Notes: generated by a model not told the origin, from the sequence alone. Positions 1 through 12,625 are shown, counted from the stretch's first letter. The stretch: DNA of 64,000 nt from Lepidostoma basale (GCA_022606425.2 JAHDVF020000867.1:1-64000), one strand, 5' to 3'. A program made the numbers and translations.

Positions 1-275
1 GAACGGATGAGAGAAGAATTGTTAAAAGTTGTATACGAGCGGTGTGAGTAGAAAATGAATCCGTGGATGACCAAGGAAAGCATAGCATGACCAAATTAAT
101 TAATTATTTAAAAAAGGCTACATTCGATGTCGGAAAAATCGACGAGCTTGCAAGTTACGATGTATGTGGAGGATGCTCGAGAGGTATGTCAGGACAAAGC
201 AGTTTGGCAGTCCATTCTCTCTGCCTACTTCTCCGAGGATAGGGCATGATGGTTAGTTAGTTGGTTATCAAAAAT
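1..275 (+). pseudogene. TTAG-LINE 3' fragment
   Basis: The last part of a TTAG-LINE copy, cut by the window start. The decayed reading (ERMREELLKVVYE, then MYVEDAREVCQDKAVWQSIL) matches the basic C-terminal tail of better copies such as 51555-52230. It ends in the family's 3' hairpin region and a short GTTAGTTAGTTGG tail at about 250-270. Stops and frameshifts show it is dead. Confidence 0.75.
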
Positions 276-780
276 TTCCAATAGATAGTTATAACTCTTT
301 TCTTATAGATTTTCCAGGACGATGATTTGTGCCCATTCATGGATTAAGTACGCGGTGCAGAGAGACTTTGGCGATTGTTTATATTGTATATTAAAAAAAA
401 AAAAAACATTACGTTAAGTGAGCAATAATCACTTTGGAGGAAATGTTTATTATACAATCCGACCGTAATACGCCGCAAATTGTTTTCTTTCGCAGTCCTG
501 TTTGATATGGGAGACTCCAGCCTGATAGATTTTTCGACAATGGTCCTTTATCCCCGATATTATAAACCTTCCAAGATATAAATAAAGATGCGTACGAATA
601 CAGCCGTGACGTATGAAAAAGGTTTATCAAGAATAACATAAACCTACGCACAAAAATATTTTTCCATGAAATTCGATTAATGTGATACTTATTTTCTAAT
701 ATTTTCCTATAAATAGAACAAATATTCGAAATCTCTCAGTGCTGAAATGCAAATTACAACGGCGGCACTATTAACATTTG
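276..780. other. No feature recognised
   Basis: AT-rich sequence with one short minus-strand ORF at 409-651 that has no recognisable domain. The segment at about 440-620 faintly resembles 2290-2450 (both contain CCTGTTTGA and later TGACGTA), so both may be remnants of one old unidentified repeat. Confidence 0.4.
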
Positions 781-839
781 ATAATGCCTTAGAAAGGTAA
801 TTTATAGAATATAAATATGTATTTTTTTTGTATACAAAT

Positions 840-1200
840 ACTTGTAGACAAATTAAATTCAGGCGTTATCTAGCAATGTGATAATTGCGTAAAAGCCTTT
901 CACATTGCGTTAATAAAGATTTTCTGCTTGATGCTTACAAATTATCTTAATAGATGGCGCTAGTGTAGATGGACCTACCAACAGTGAAGTTATTAATAAT
1001 ATTAACATATATACAAGTTCCAAAAATTTGTCAGACGTGGTGTCGAAGGGCGGAATGGTGAATGTTGTCAAACATAAAGTGATCGCTTAACCCATCCAAT
1101 GACAGGTTATAAGTCCTGTAAACGCCTCGACTACCATATTCTGTTTCCAAATAATTTACATCTTCGTCTCTGTTGAAATGCAATTAATCCTTAAAAATAA
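840..1200 (-). repeat. Copy of the 30.4-kb fold-back repeat family
   Basis: The stretch with TTAACCCATCCAATGACAGG, CATAAGTCCTGTAAACGCC and CATCTTCGTCTCTGTTGA matches the right arm of the inverted repeat at 30360-30963 and, reversed, 49205-49400. The flank (ATTGCGTTAATAAAG, ATAGATGGCGCTA) matches the spacer of the 30.4-kb copy, so most of the element is present but only one arm. No coding potential. Class unknown. Confidence 0.65.
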
Positions 1201-1801
1201 AAATGGGTTTAATACAATGAAAACACCATTAATATGCATTTAATTCAATTAATTGCATTATTACGCTGGTGCATGTTGTGACTAAGATTATTCTAGCTAA
1301 CTTTTCAATAACACAGAGGGAGGAAATACAAATCTGCCGATCTCACCTGTTGAACTAATTTTCTTTGAAGTTCTTTTATTTCCAACCGAGAGTGACAATA
1401 ATTGTAAAGCCAACCGGATGTTCCCGCTCCGGAAACGGTTTCAGAGGGGGACTAATAATTAATTCGGGGGATAAAAATAAGATAACAAGATTTACTTGAC
1501 TTCGCTTAGGGCTGTATCCGGTGTTTTTCCGAGCAAACAAAAATGAACTGTTTTGTAAATTTGATTTTTTTAATGATAATTTTAAACAATGTAAACAAGG
1601 GTCTTTTTATTCAACAAATATTATGATATCTGATTTCGATGACAGTATCTTTCGACAGGATTTCCAAGTCTTCGGGTGTTTCAGCGTGATCTGAGTTCCA
1701 ACTTGTTTTACTGATTGTTTTTTTGCTGCAATCGTCACTGAATTTTCTATTCGTTTCATAATAAGATATAAATATAATAATAAATTTAAATCATAATTAT
1801 A

Positions 1802-2135
1802 GTGTACATGGAATATAAATTAAATAAACACAAAAGTTTGACAACGTGTGCACCATCCAAAAGAACATTATCTGTTAAATTATTTTTGTTTTGTCATTTT
1901 ATTTTCTATCATTGTATTTTATATTATTTGTTTTATATTTATTTTTTGGATGTTGGACGATCGAAGTATGCACGGGAGATGCCTATTGGTGGCGATGAGG
2001 TTTGCAACCAATCACACCGCGTCTCTCGCTGGGGCGAAAAGAGAAGAATGGAGTGCCGCATCGGTTAAAGTGTGGGAGTCCATTCTTTCTGCCTTTCGGG
2101 GAGACGGCGTGATGATTAGTTAGTTAGTTGGTTAA
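1802..2135 (+). mobile_element. Non-autonomous passenger element, copy 1
   Basis: A 5'-truncated copy of the non-coding element also at 13838-14620 (minus) and 42600-43545 (plus). Shared blocks are TAAATTAAATAAACACAAAAG, a GACGATCGAAG block, and GGGAGATGCCTATTGGTGGC. It ends in GTCCATTCTTTCTGCCT, a GGGGAGACGGCGTGATG block and (TTAG)n, which is the 3' end of the TTAG-LINE. The two overlapping short ORFs here are not conserved between copies. Probably mobilised by the LINE's reverse transcriptase. Confidence 0.7.
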
Positions 2136-2643
2136 TTATACTACACTTTTAGTATAATGTATCATATATTGAAACAATTGTTTTTATTTTGATATTAGCC
2201 GTTCTTCTACAAACCTATTAAACAACAATTTTTTTTAAGTACAATTTAAAAAAAAAACAATTATTCTAATAGGTGCAGGCCGGCAAAGTGGGGGCTCACA
2301 AAAAAATAATACGTCCTGTTTGACATGATTCCAGTCCTTCCAGTGATCTGAGAAAAAAATTCTTTAAAAATTCTTAATGAACAAGGATGTAGTTCTCGCA
2401 TGACGTAGGAAAATTTTGAAAACCAAAAAATCACTCTTGCCCTATTTTTTTCAACTTTCGCGATTTTTTGCAACCATCCCAGGTAATCTGAGTTTGCCTG
2501 CCGTCTATCGTTAATTTGTCCGGCCGGACCGATTTAATCGGTGCGTAACTGTAACTTCGAAATAAAAATATCTGTAACTTCGAAAATATTCAGAATTTCA
2601 GAAAAGGTCTAAACTTTAGAAATATGCATAAATAGATAAATAT

Positions 2644-2866
<223 letters not shown>

Positions 2867-2868
<2 letters not shown>

Positions 2869-3940
2869 CTAACTAACTAACCATCACGCCGTCTCCCGAA
2901 GGTAGGCAGTGGACTGCCACACCTTTCTTTCCTGACATTTCTCTCGCTTCCTCAACATTCACATCGTGTCATGCACGCGCGTCGATTTCTTTCACCCCTC
3001 ACATATGGGCGACATTCAATATTTGATTTTATTTGATCGTGCCACGTTTTCCTTGGTCTTCCTCTATTTCTGGTAACACCATTTACATCATTAACATATA
3101 ATTTTTTAACCATTCTCTCTTCATTCATTCTTTCCATATGTCCAAACCATCTTAATGATCCTTTCATTATTTTGTTCATGACACCATCATTCGCACCGCA
3201 TTCACTTCTTATATTTTCATTCGACACCTATCATACACAGAATATCCACACATTCGTCTAAGAGATCTCATTTCTACTGCATTTATTCTACTTTCATCCT
3301 TCCTTTGCCAGTTCCATGCTTCGCTTCCATACATAAGGGTCGGTAGAAGAACACCATTGTGCACTGCCATTCTAGCTTTTTTGGATAGGTTTGCGATGAC
3401 AACTTTAAGTGCACCATTCACTTTGTTGCCTGCCCCAACCCTTCTTTCAATATCCCTCTCCACTCGCCCATCTCTTGTCAACATACTACCTAAATACACG
3501 AACTCATCTACTTGCTTCAAGTTTTCTACCCATTCACGCTAATGTTGCAGACTGTCGTGGTTTCTTCCTTTTTCAAAAATCATTACCTTTGGACTTATTA
3601 ACATTCATCATCAGATCACATTTCGCATGCATACCTCATACATACAATTCACCAGACTTGTAGTTCATGCTCGTTGTCTGCAAGTAGGACAGCGTCATCC
3701 GCATACAAGAGACAGTTTACTGACACTCCGCTCATTTTTGCACCTACATCCAACCCTTTCAGCTCTTTCATACATTTGTCCATATACAGATTAAATAACC
3801 ACGGGGACATTACGCAACCCTGTTTGACACTTTTATTGATATCAAACCAGGCTGTAAGATCTCCATTTACTCTGACACTAGCAGTGCTTTCTGTGTATAT
3901 GACTTAATTGCCGATCGTTTAATTTATTCCATATTCAGAC
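2867..3940 (-). pseudogene. TTAG-LINE reverse transcriptase, longest 3' copy
   Basis: Minus-strand non-LTR retrotransposon fragment and the most 5'-complete copy in the window. Reading from 3940 down, the decayed protein shows SVRVNGDLTAWFDINKSV, the RT motif KQGCVMSPWLFNLYMD, the catalytic YADDAVLLADNEHEL, then VDEFVYLGSMLTRDGRVERD, LLPTLMYGSEAWNWQ, SLRRMCGYSVYDR, WFGHMERMNEERMVKKLY and GRPRKTWHDQ. These are RT palm, thumb and basic C-terminal tail; endonuclease and ORF1 are absent. Stops and at least two frameshifts split it. The 3' hairpin and (TTAG)n lie at 2867-2905. It sits between two halves of an (AT)n array, consistent with insertion into one array. Clade is tentative (RTE/BovB-like grammar). 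Confidence 0.85.
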
Positions 3941-3941
3941 A

Positions 3942-4375
<434 letters not shown>

Positions 4376-4574
4376 CAATTTTCTACACTAGGATACCCCC
4401 TTAAACTTTAAGCATTAACAAACAGAATATATGATTTGAATAAATATAATATAATTATACTTTGTATTATACAACACTTCTTATTTTCACTGAACTCAGA
4501 CATGTTTCGGTTACTAGCCTTTACTACTACTACATGTAACGGTTACCTTTATGAATGTTTACAATTTTAACATA

Positions 4575-4670
4575 AGGAAGAGAAGATATGATTCTTCTAA
4601 GGAAGAGAAGATATGATTCTTCTGAGGAAGAGAAGATATGATTCTTCTAAGGAAGAGAAGATATGATTTT
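4575..4670. repeat. 25-bp tandem repeat, about 4 copies
   Basis: AGGAAGAGAAGATATGATTC plus TTCTA is repeated at 4575, 4600, 4625 and 4650, the last copy partial, with one or two differences between units. TTTAACATA on the left and TATGTTAA on the right form a short inverted flank. Confidence 0.9.
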
Positions 4671-4679
4671 TATGTTAAT

Positions 4680-6890
4680 TAGAAGCTTTGAATATTGCTC
4701 CCTTATCCGTCCAGACGCGATGTGTCAGAGCCACGGGCATCGGTAGCAGGGCCCTGACAGCCCCGCGGACTAATTATGAAGCGAGAAGGGATGTTCCGCC
4801 ATTCTCTTCCTGGTCACACGGGGCAGGGGTGCCGCACCCGTGCTGAAGTTATGTTAAGTTCATACTTCACAAACTACAACTTACTCGCCATAATCTCTAC
4901 CGCACAGCAGCCAACTTTTATAATTCGTTTATCACATTCCTGCTAACAAAGTTTTTCTGTTTAAACAATGATTGTTCTGAATATATTCTCCATTGCTGAA
5001 CTTTCTCAATATTTATAGTGTTTTTTTTTAAATAAATTTACGAATCATAATTAAGCAACAATTGACAATATTTAATTTTCGAATCAATAGGTATCGAAGG
5101 TTTTCTTAACGTCTCGATCTTTCTTAAATTGTCAGTTGTAATGAATGATATTTTAAATTAGTGTAGGTAATACAGGGTGTGGGTTCTCCCCGAAGGCCCG
5201 CGGCCGTTAAGCGGCTCGGAAAAGATTCCGCACCCCTTCCTCAACAGTATCCCTCGGGGCTCCCTGATTACAACAAAGACATAATTAACCCCAACCGGTC
5301 GGGCAGCTTTCGGCCTTATCGCCCTTTAATTCCCGCGTGATAAAGGTCGAGGAAAACCGCCGGCCATAAGGGCGCTATTTGCGTGAAAAGATTATCTCAC
5401 TGCCGGAAAGATTTTTTTATTTTCAATGAACCCAAAATATTACGTGAGAACTATTTCACAATGGGAATTTTATTTGGATAAAGCGACCTCTATTACCGGG
5501 TTATTTAAGTGTTATTTTCCTTTCCCCCGTTACGGCGGCCATAGAAAATGATATCTTTTGTTGGCAGGCCCGCGATTTCGTTTGTTAGGGTCCATTGTTT
5601 GCCCTTTGCGCAATGGGTCTCCTTTGCGGATTTATCGTGTGTGCGGAATACATTATTAACAAGTTATTCGGTCCATTCGGCCCCCTTCAACTACGCGTCA
5701 AGATGATTGACAGAGACGCAACACGTCTCGTCTCGCGGATTCCTTTTCTCATTAAACGCCATTACATTTGTGTGCAGACTCCGCAAATCTGGTTGACCTC
5801 TCGCCGGAGAGTAAACAGGAAGACAGTCTTTTGGCAGCGGCCGAGATCATTCCCGCGCTGCACCGCGAGCAGTAATTCTAAACAAACCAATACAAAGAAA
5901 TTATATTTACTTTCACACAACTCAATACTATGGCACTAGTCGCATACGTTACAGATAGGGTTTATCTTTACATTTTGTGGACTTGACGCGGAAAATTATG
6001 ATACGAAATACTTTTAAACCGCACATTCTTCTGGTAAATTCGGTGGATGCTGATAAAATAATACATTGTTTAATTTCATCACAAATACTGGGCGCACACT
6101 CATTGCGTTATAAATATCTATTTTTTTTATCTTATCTTTTTGCGCAGGAATTCGATGTTTAAACATTCTATATTGATGGATACGCCAGTTTTTAAAAGTA
6201 ACATTATTATATATTTTTGCGCGTGACATGTTTTGTCTTGAAATGACATTATCAAATGTTTTTTTCTTTTCTTATTTTTTCAGAAAACATTCGTTTAACA
6301 TCTGGATTTCCTATAAGTATCAATAAAAATAAAAATAAACACTTTGTTTCCTGTTGTAAATCTGCAAGCGTAATGGTATTGTTGTAATTTCATAATTTCA
6401 CACAACCGCCGTCACAGCAGCTCGGTTTACAAATAACACGTTCCGCTTACACGTGGATTATTTGTGTTTAACAATAATTCCTGCCGTTATGAGTTTCCAA
6501 TACGATTAGCACCCCCTCCCTTCGCCCGTTCTGCCTGCCTCATCCTTCCCCCCTCCCCACTCCGCACATCTCCAGCCCCCTGTGATCTATGAAGGCCTCC
6601 AACCACAAAAGGCTTGGGATAGGTCTGGATTTCACTGTAGCAGTTAGCTATTCACACGTCAGACATGACCTATTTATCAATGTTTACACACCCACACATA
6701 CACATGCCTCCGTATAAACTCGCTTATAATATTAATCCACATTGTGCGAGCGCACGATTGATTTGTTTTACACAATGCTATCGATCATAGCAGTAGAGTA
6801 GAAAACACACCTAAATCACTCGGTTAAGACACAGAGAAATTGCTGACTCAAACATGCGATTATCGAAGGAACATTTCTCGCGAAGCTTTT
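4680..6890. other. Apparently single-copy region with GC-rich islands
   Basis: No repeat family from elsewhere in the window is seen. GC-rich stretches lie at 4705-4850, 5175-5345 and 5540-5860, separated by AT-rich DNA. A 114-codon plus-strand ORF at 5595-5939 has no recognised domain, no splice-site context and a lysine/asparagine-rich end, so I do not call it a gene. A C-rich stretch lies at 6510-6580. Candidate regulatory or ancient unique sequence. Confidence 0.4.
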
Positions 6891-6891
6891 C

Positions 6892-7115
6892 GTGTCTTCT
6901 AAACGCATTTTGATTATCGAATGGTGCTATGAAGGAAGACCGAGGAAAACGTGGCACTATCATTTCAATCATATTTTAAAAGTCGACAACATGAGGAGTC
7001 GGAGAAATCGACGTGCGTGCATGACACGATGTATGAATTTTGAGGAATCGAGAAAAGTATGCCAGGAAAGAACAGGATGGTGGTCCATTATTTCTGCATG
7101 TAACATAAAGTAACA
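6892..7115 (+). pseudogene. TTAG-LINE C-terminal fragment
   Basis: EGRPRKTWHYHFNHILKV, MRSRRNRRACMTRCMNFEES and CQERTGWWSIISAC match the tail of the TTAG-LINE. Both ends are missing: it lacks the 3' hairpin and TTAG tail. Followed to 7500 by AT-rich sequence with nothing recognisable. Confidence 0.75.
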
Positions 7116-7500
7116 CCCGCCCCTCCAATTTAATCGGAAAACCCCTCATTATATATATCATAGTAAAATTTACAAGGGCAGAGAGAAAGCTGGATGTCAT
7201 CATTACACGACCAAATTTGATAAACAGATCGGAAAATCTACGAGTACATAGAGGAGAAGAAGTTGAAGGCGAATTTTCAGGTAATTTAAGGGCACTTTCG
7301 AAATATTTATGACTAATTTCATATGATCGATAATCAATCCTTAAATCTGAGACTTTCTCTAAAAAAAGCTTTCGTCAATCACCCTTTACTATGCAATATT
7401 TAATAATGAATTAAATATTCGCATTGTAAATATAATAATTTAATAAGTTCCAAAAGCATTTCTTTTTTAAAACTCTAATGCCCTTTCTATCAAATATTTT

Positions 7501-7790
7501 TTACATAAACAAACAAACAAACCACCACGCCGCTTCCTCGCAGGGGTAGGCAGAGAGAATTGGCCGCCACACAACTATATCCTGACACACTTCTCTAGAT
7601 TCCTCAACATTCATACAACGAGACATACACGCACGTTGATTCTTCCGACTTCTAACATGACCAACCTTTAAAATTTGATTAATTTGATCATGCCACGTTT
7701 TTCTCGGTCTTCCTCGACTCCGTACTCCATTTACATAATTAACGTATACTTTCTTAACTATTCTTATTTGATTGTTTTGCATAAACACGG
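7501..7790 (-). pseudogene. TTAG-LINE copy with (TTTG)n tail
   Basis: Minus-strand C-terminal fragment (IRIVKKVYVNYVNGV, SRGRPRKTWHDQINQIL, ACMSRCMNVEESREVCQD) in one open frame. On the plus strand its 3' end is AAACAAACAAACAAACC before the conserved CACGCCG block, so the terminal microsatellite is (TTTG)n rather than (TTAG)n. The copy at 23853 shares this tail. The 5' end is near 7790. Confidence 0.75.
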
Positions 7791-8190
7791 TATTTGAAAC
7801 GGAATACTTATAAATGACTGCTTTCAATTAATTATCGTATTAATTAATGTTTCCGAACGCGGAAATAAATATTTTGCTTCGAATTGGTAATGTTGGGCGG
7901 CTGTCGCATAACAGAATTATCACCAGGGCGAGGTCGGGTGTGAAGGAAGTGAGGAACTCGCCCCTAGGGCAAGAGGGAATAAGGGCCACGATTGAATCTC
8001 GGAATTTCTCATTTCTTCCACCAATTTAGTCATGTTTAATTTGCACGCTTCTTGTCGGGCTGTCGTGGAAGTATATAGGACACGCGTAACTTATTTAGGC
8101 GTAATCATTCTCCCCTCCACATTTCTCGTCTTGATTTATTAATGTTATAATACTCGTATCATTCTCTAGGGAGCACCGCATTACATCATC
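7791..8190. other. No feature recognised
   Basis: Mixed sequence with a short ORF at 7847-8029 and no recognisable domain. No match to the window's repeat families was seen. Confidence 0.35.
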
Positions 8191-8194
8191 ATCC

Positions 8195-8830
8195 ATATTC
8201 TATGTACCTATCTATTGTCAGGGATCTTGGGATTATTGACGAAAGTCGATTGACATTTCGCGCTAAGATCGAAAAGGTTTGTGAGGTTTCGTTAATGATA
8301 CTGGGTTTTATTCGTCGAACTGTCAGGGTTTTCAGAGACACCCGGGTTCTTAGAAGTCTATACAACTCCTTAGTCAGAGCAGGTTCGAGTAAGGTGCCGT
8401 GATATGGAGTCCTCGTGGGCCTCATTCAAAGAAATTCATGAGAACCCTCTACCTGAGAGGGTACGGAGTATATTCTTGGCTTTATCCAACGGCATTTCTC
8501 TTGGGTATGCCAGGGTATAACTCCTTTGAACTGATGAGGAAAGGGTTTACAGCGAAGCATTTTTTCAAGCTGATTCGGGGCTCTATTGAGAACCCCTTTG
8601 TTCTGGAACAAACAGGCCTTTTTGTTACTGATGGTTACTTGCGACAGTGCCGACATCAATTGTTCTTTGCTCCGTCACGCAGAACTAACCTGTCTTTGGT
8701 GATGTCAGTAGGAAGAGCATTTCGGACGTTAATTTAATAGTCTCGGATTTGGACATTTTTAGTGTCAGCGAGGCAGTGTTCATTAAAAATATATTATCAA
8801 TTCTGGAAAGGGATACCTACTGCCTCACTG
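8195..8830 (+). pseudogene. Jockey-like LINE fragment, diverged subfamily
   Basis: Translated pieces line up with the second half of the 35.3-kb jockey-like RT: VRDLGIIDESRLTFRAKIEKV, RVFRDTRVLRSLYNSLVRAG, then in another frame MIWSPRGPHSKKF, YSWLYPTAFLLGMPGYNSFEL, FFKLIRGSIENPFVLEQTGLF and RRTNLSLVMSVGRAF. At least one frameshift lies near 8400. The YADD block is missing, so the copy is 5'-truncated. It differs at many residues from the other copies, suggesting a separate subfamily. Confidence 0.75.
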
Positions 8831-9080
8831 ATGTCGACATATATGGTATCCTTCTGAGATACTCGTACTGTCCCAAATATGCCATCATTCTAGTCTTTAT
8901 ATAAGAAAACCACTTCAACCGTTACTCCAGTTATTTGTCTGGATTTTATGAAAATCTGTCGGTAAGTCGATAATTCAGAATGTATTTTCAGTAAATAGTT
9001 TGATAGATTTTCTGTCTTTATGCAATACTAGAGAGACAACGAATAGGATAGACACTGATGAACTGATCGCTTGGGATTAC

Positions 9081-9256
9081 CTGCTGTTTTAGTTTCCGAA
9101 TCTGTGTTTTGATATTTCCTGAATGTTCTTGTAATTTTGTTAGATGTTTTAGTTTCTAAATCTGTGTTTTGATATTTCCTGAATGTTTTTGTTATTTTGT
9201 AAGATGTTTTTGTTTCTAAGTCTGTGGTTTGTTATTTCCTGAATGTTTTTTTGTAA
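9081..9256. repeat. 60-bp tandem repeat, about 3 copies
   Basis: The unit contains GATGTTTTAGTTTCTAAATC, TGTGTTTTGATATTTCCTGA and ATGTTTTTG. It recurs with an exact 60-bp period at 9081, 9141 and 9201, with a few substitutions. The flanks (8840-9080 and 9260-9980) show nothing else recognisable. Confidence 0.9.
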
Positions 9257-10009
9257 ATTAGAAAAAATTAGTCCGGTACAGTTAGAAAAAAATATTCATA
9301 AAAGAAATTAAGAAGGACCAGGCCGCATTAAATCTGTTGCTTTTTTTCTCTTTGTCCCGCCATACATGCAGTTTACATTAATCCGTGTCCCGATCAATCC
9401 CGTGTTATTTTAAAAATATTTTGTTTAATTTTTTTTTAAGTGGTGTTTTAGTACCATATTTTTATCCTCCGACCCACCCGGGACAGTGATGACTCTGATG
9501 CGAGTGTTAATTAAGTGAGTGCAATATTATTTCCATCAGCAGCCGCCCCACGATGCGGGTGTCCTCCCCTCCAGAAGTAATAATATTAGCTCTAATTGTA
9601 TAACCGTGACTGGCGAAACGTTTACCCATTACATTCAATAATAATATTATATCACCGCTTTAGTCTATTTCATCCTGTACAGTGTACACGATGAGAAGGC
9701 TACTTTTCTGTATGTTATTAGAATATGACCTAACCCATGAGCTGCTGACTGCTGAGATTCTGGAGCTCCGAGCGTCTGGAAACTCTTCTTAAGCAGCGAA
9801 GTTTTCAAAGGATTTTATTCCGTGTAGGCGGTTTTGCGATGTTGAACACAATCTGCAATATTTAAAGCTCCTGGGCGAAGCGGGGGCAGAAAGTTTATTA
9901 AAATTTTCATCTCTTGCAGATCGTATCAACGTCGAATCGTCAGATTAATAGAGTTTAGCAGACCTGTTAGATGGTGGAGTGCTCACCTTTGTTGGATTTT
10001 GAATTCACA

Positions 10010-10095
10010 TACGACCACATATACGATTTTCAACAATGTTCCCATCAGACGTAAGAGGAATAGCCACAAGAACTGAAACTCTGTAAGTCAGAAAA
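10010..10095 (+). repeat. Unclassified repeat, copy 1
   Basis: CAACAATGTTCCCATCAGAC, GTAAGAGGAATAGCCA and CTCTGTAAGTCAGAA match the reverse complement of 62885-62960. The shared core is about 75 bp. Class unknown; it may be the end of an interspersed element. Confidence 0.55.
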
Positions 10096-10189
10096 GTCCT
10101 AGTACGACATACATACCAGTAACAATACAATAATAATACTACAACATACCTACAATGTAGTTAAATTTTACAATGAATTTTACAATACC

Positions 10190-10425
10190 CACAATTATTA
10201 TTTTCTTAAATCGCTCTTTACATCATTACAGCACGAGCCAAATCGATGTAAACGGTATAGCTATCTTCATATTTATTGACATGATAGGTAGCTACGTCAT
10301 TTTATTGTCACTTGAATTCTTCATCAGACCAAAGACAGTGTGACAATTACACTGCCATTGCAGGTAATCGAACCCGGGACCTTCGGTGTGGCAGGCAAAG
10401 CACTTACCACTCGGCCACGAAGGTC
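10190..10425 (-). mobile_element. tRNA-derived SINE
   Basis: On the minus strand the element starts with a tRNA-like head. The A box TGGCCGAGTGG is at 10407-10417 and the B box GGGTTCGATTACC at 10363-10375, a spacing suited to an internal pol III promoter. A body with GTGACAATAAAATG and GATGTAAAGAGCG follows, then an AT-rich tail near 10195. It is not a functional tRNA gene because the 3' half departs from a cloverleaf. Partial copies are at 45226-45458 and 59537-60232. Confidence 0.8.
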
Positions 10426-10794
10426 CTTCGACCTTCGCGGCAATGTACTACTACAATAGACTAAAACTATACAATGACGTCCCAATAGGACTAAAGTGTG
10501 AAATAAGTTTAAAATAAATCTGACAAATAGTATAAAAGGTGTAAACAGCCTTATAACTTATATGGGACTTTTTCAATAAAATCCTTTGTGTGCACTGTAT
10601 TTTCTCAATATGTTGAACTGGTGAAATCGGTGCAATAATATGACACATGAATGTGAGAAAAATTTGATACGCCTAAAAAACTATTGTAAGCTTTTCAAAT
10701 TAAATACCAAGTGGTTTTACGTTGGTACCGTTAAATACTGTACTCTTCTAATGACAAGTTTGAATGAAAAGAGAATAGGACATTAATTTATCGA

Positions 10795-10845
10795 ATGATT
10801 CGTTTCTCTGCCTACCCCTCCGGGGAAACGGCTGTTGGTTGGCTA
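10795..10845 (+). repeat. TTAG-LINE 3'-end scrap
   Basis: TTCTCTGCCTACCCCTCCGG then GGAAACGG and a decayed GTTGGTTGGCTAG tail. This is only the terminal hairpin block (stem CCCC/GGGG) of the TTAG-LINE. The surrounding 10440-11220 is AT-rich with no other element recognised. Confidence 0.6.
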
Positions 10846-11221
10846 GTTATAATCTGTTAAAAAAACATCGAATGGTGAGATGATGTAGTCCCACGAGATG
10901 TAGAAATACAGACCCCGAACGCAGAAATACGCATTTGAAGTGTTGTGCTAGTGATGGACCATCGCCTCTATTTCAAAGAACTTGAAATCTAAGACAGGTT
11001 GTCACATTCAAATATCAAGTTACCTTCCCGGAAATTGGTCTAGCGTTCGATCGGTTTTATCGTCGACTTCTTAGTGAAGTAAGAAAAAAATATTCGGCTG
11101 TTTGCATTATGATTTTGGTACATTTTCCGATTCTACAGACACATCACGTGGAGAAAAAATACAATATTGCTTACTTTAAAATATAGAATGACGATACTAT
11201 TATACATTAAATTGATAACAG

Positions 11222-11355
11222 GACATTTGATAATGCCTTAGATGGGCGAAACATGTCATTCCCATAAAATGTAATAGAACTTCTAGAAAATTGACGTTTT
11301 CATTCGTATTAATTAACTAATATGGAGTTTAACATCATTGTTCAAGAAACAATAA
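11222..11355 (+). repeat. Hammerhead-like repeat, U3/A8 family, single arm
   Basis: ATTTGATAATGCCTTAG, GGGCGAAACATGTCATTCCC, then an AT-rich block ending in TTCTAG, TTTTCATTCGTATTAATTA and AATATGGAGTTTAACATC. In hammerhead terms this reads UUGAUAA, stem II GCC/GGC, and GAAAC-AU-GUC. Only one arm of the usual palindrome is present. Confidence 0.6.
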
Positions 11356-11429
11356 ATTATACAGTAAATCATAACAGCGCGCCCCCTGGTTGCGAACATA
11401 CAAACAAAGCAGTGTCGTTAGCCACATTT

Positions 11430-11850
11430 AAAATGAAATGGCAAAAGAAGGATGAATGTAGAATAAATGCGGGAGAAATTATATTTCTTAGACGAATGTG
11501 TTGAAATCTGTATATGATAGAATGTCAAATTCAAATTTAAGAAATGAATGTAGTGCGAATGGAAGTGTTAAGAACAAAATAATGAAAGGGTCGTTTAGGT
11601 TACGTCTAGAATGGTGAAGAAATTATATGTAAACGACGTGAACGGAGCTAAAAATAGAGGAAGGCCGAGGAAAACGTAGCACGATCAAATTAATCAAATA
11701 TTAAATGTCGGTCTCGTGAGGAGTTGGAGAAATGGACGTACGTGCATGACACGATGTATGAATGTAGAGGACACTAGAGAAATACTTCAGGATAGAACAA
11801 TGTAGCGGTCCATTATTTCTGTCTACTAATAGTTAATTAGTTAAACTTTC
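11430..11850 (+). pseudogene. TTAG-LINE 3' fragment
   Basis: WQKKDECRINAGEI, LRRMC, then in shifted frames MVKKLYVNDVNGAKNRGRPRK and the DQINQILNV-like block. It ends GTCCATTATTTCTGTCTACT and a decayed TTAG tail at 11830-11845. The hairpin block is deleted. Several frameshifts. Confidence 0.75.
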
Positions 11851-12625
11851 AATCAATGTACACTTGAATGGTGTCCCACGCTCTCAGCGCACCCGTATCG
11901 CCTGGATGAATAGTGAATTTATGATTCCGTCGACGGGATCCTTTTGAAATGGGAATATAATAATTTTATAAACAGAGAAAGTTCCAACCATCCCACCCTT
12001 CGTACTGAATTTAATTTCCCATAAATCTTCCCCCTTCCCCAGCCCAGCCCGACACGACCTACGACAACCCGTATTTTGTAGCTCTCTCGTTATTTATTCA
12101 TGATTCAATATTTGAATGTTCTCTCGTGGGTTCAACTGTGTCACCTCAACGTGCCTTCATACCACATAAAATATGGATTTATTATGAAATGTGGAATTCA
12201 TTATTTATTTTTCTCCTGTGCCCTGTGCTAACAAGTGGTTATTCAGTCATATTCCTCGACATTGAACATCTTTACTTTTATAATATAATTTTTGTCAAAC
12301 AATATTTGACCTAAGTATGACTCCTTTCGGTAATAATCCTTGTGAGCATCTCCGTAGCAGTACTTGCCCTTGTCTGTCTCAAAAAACTCATAAAACAGTA
12401 CCTACCGCATTATATATTAAGGAGCATAAATGTAAATAATTTCACCAGAGACTTTTACTTTGTTTTCTTTTTCATATGAAGCACCCACTTTGTGGTTAGA
12501 CATTTTAAACTTATAGATATTAAATAACAAAACACTTTGTATTTATTTATGTATGGTTATTTTATTTGAAGACAACTATTTAGTTTCACTAGAACGCACG
12601 CTTCACCAGGGAGTTAAATAACTTA
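11851..12625. other. No feature recognised; possible single-copy DNA
   Basis: Contains a C-rich patch (about 11990-12060) in otherwise AT-rich DNA. The 62-codon ORF at 12126-12314 has no recognisable domain. Confidence 0.35.

Noticed and set aside
5595..5939. 114-codon ORF as a gene
   Set aside because: No domain, no splice or promoter context, and composition drifts to that of the flanking DNA.
10360..10425. Functional tRNA gene
   Set aside because: A and B boxes are present, but the 3' half does not fold into a cloverleaf and the sequence continues into a SINE body with further copies.
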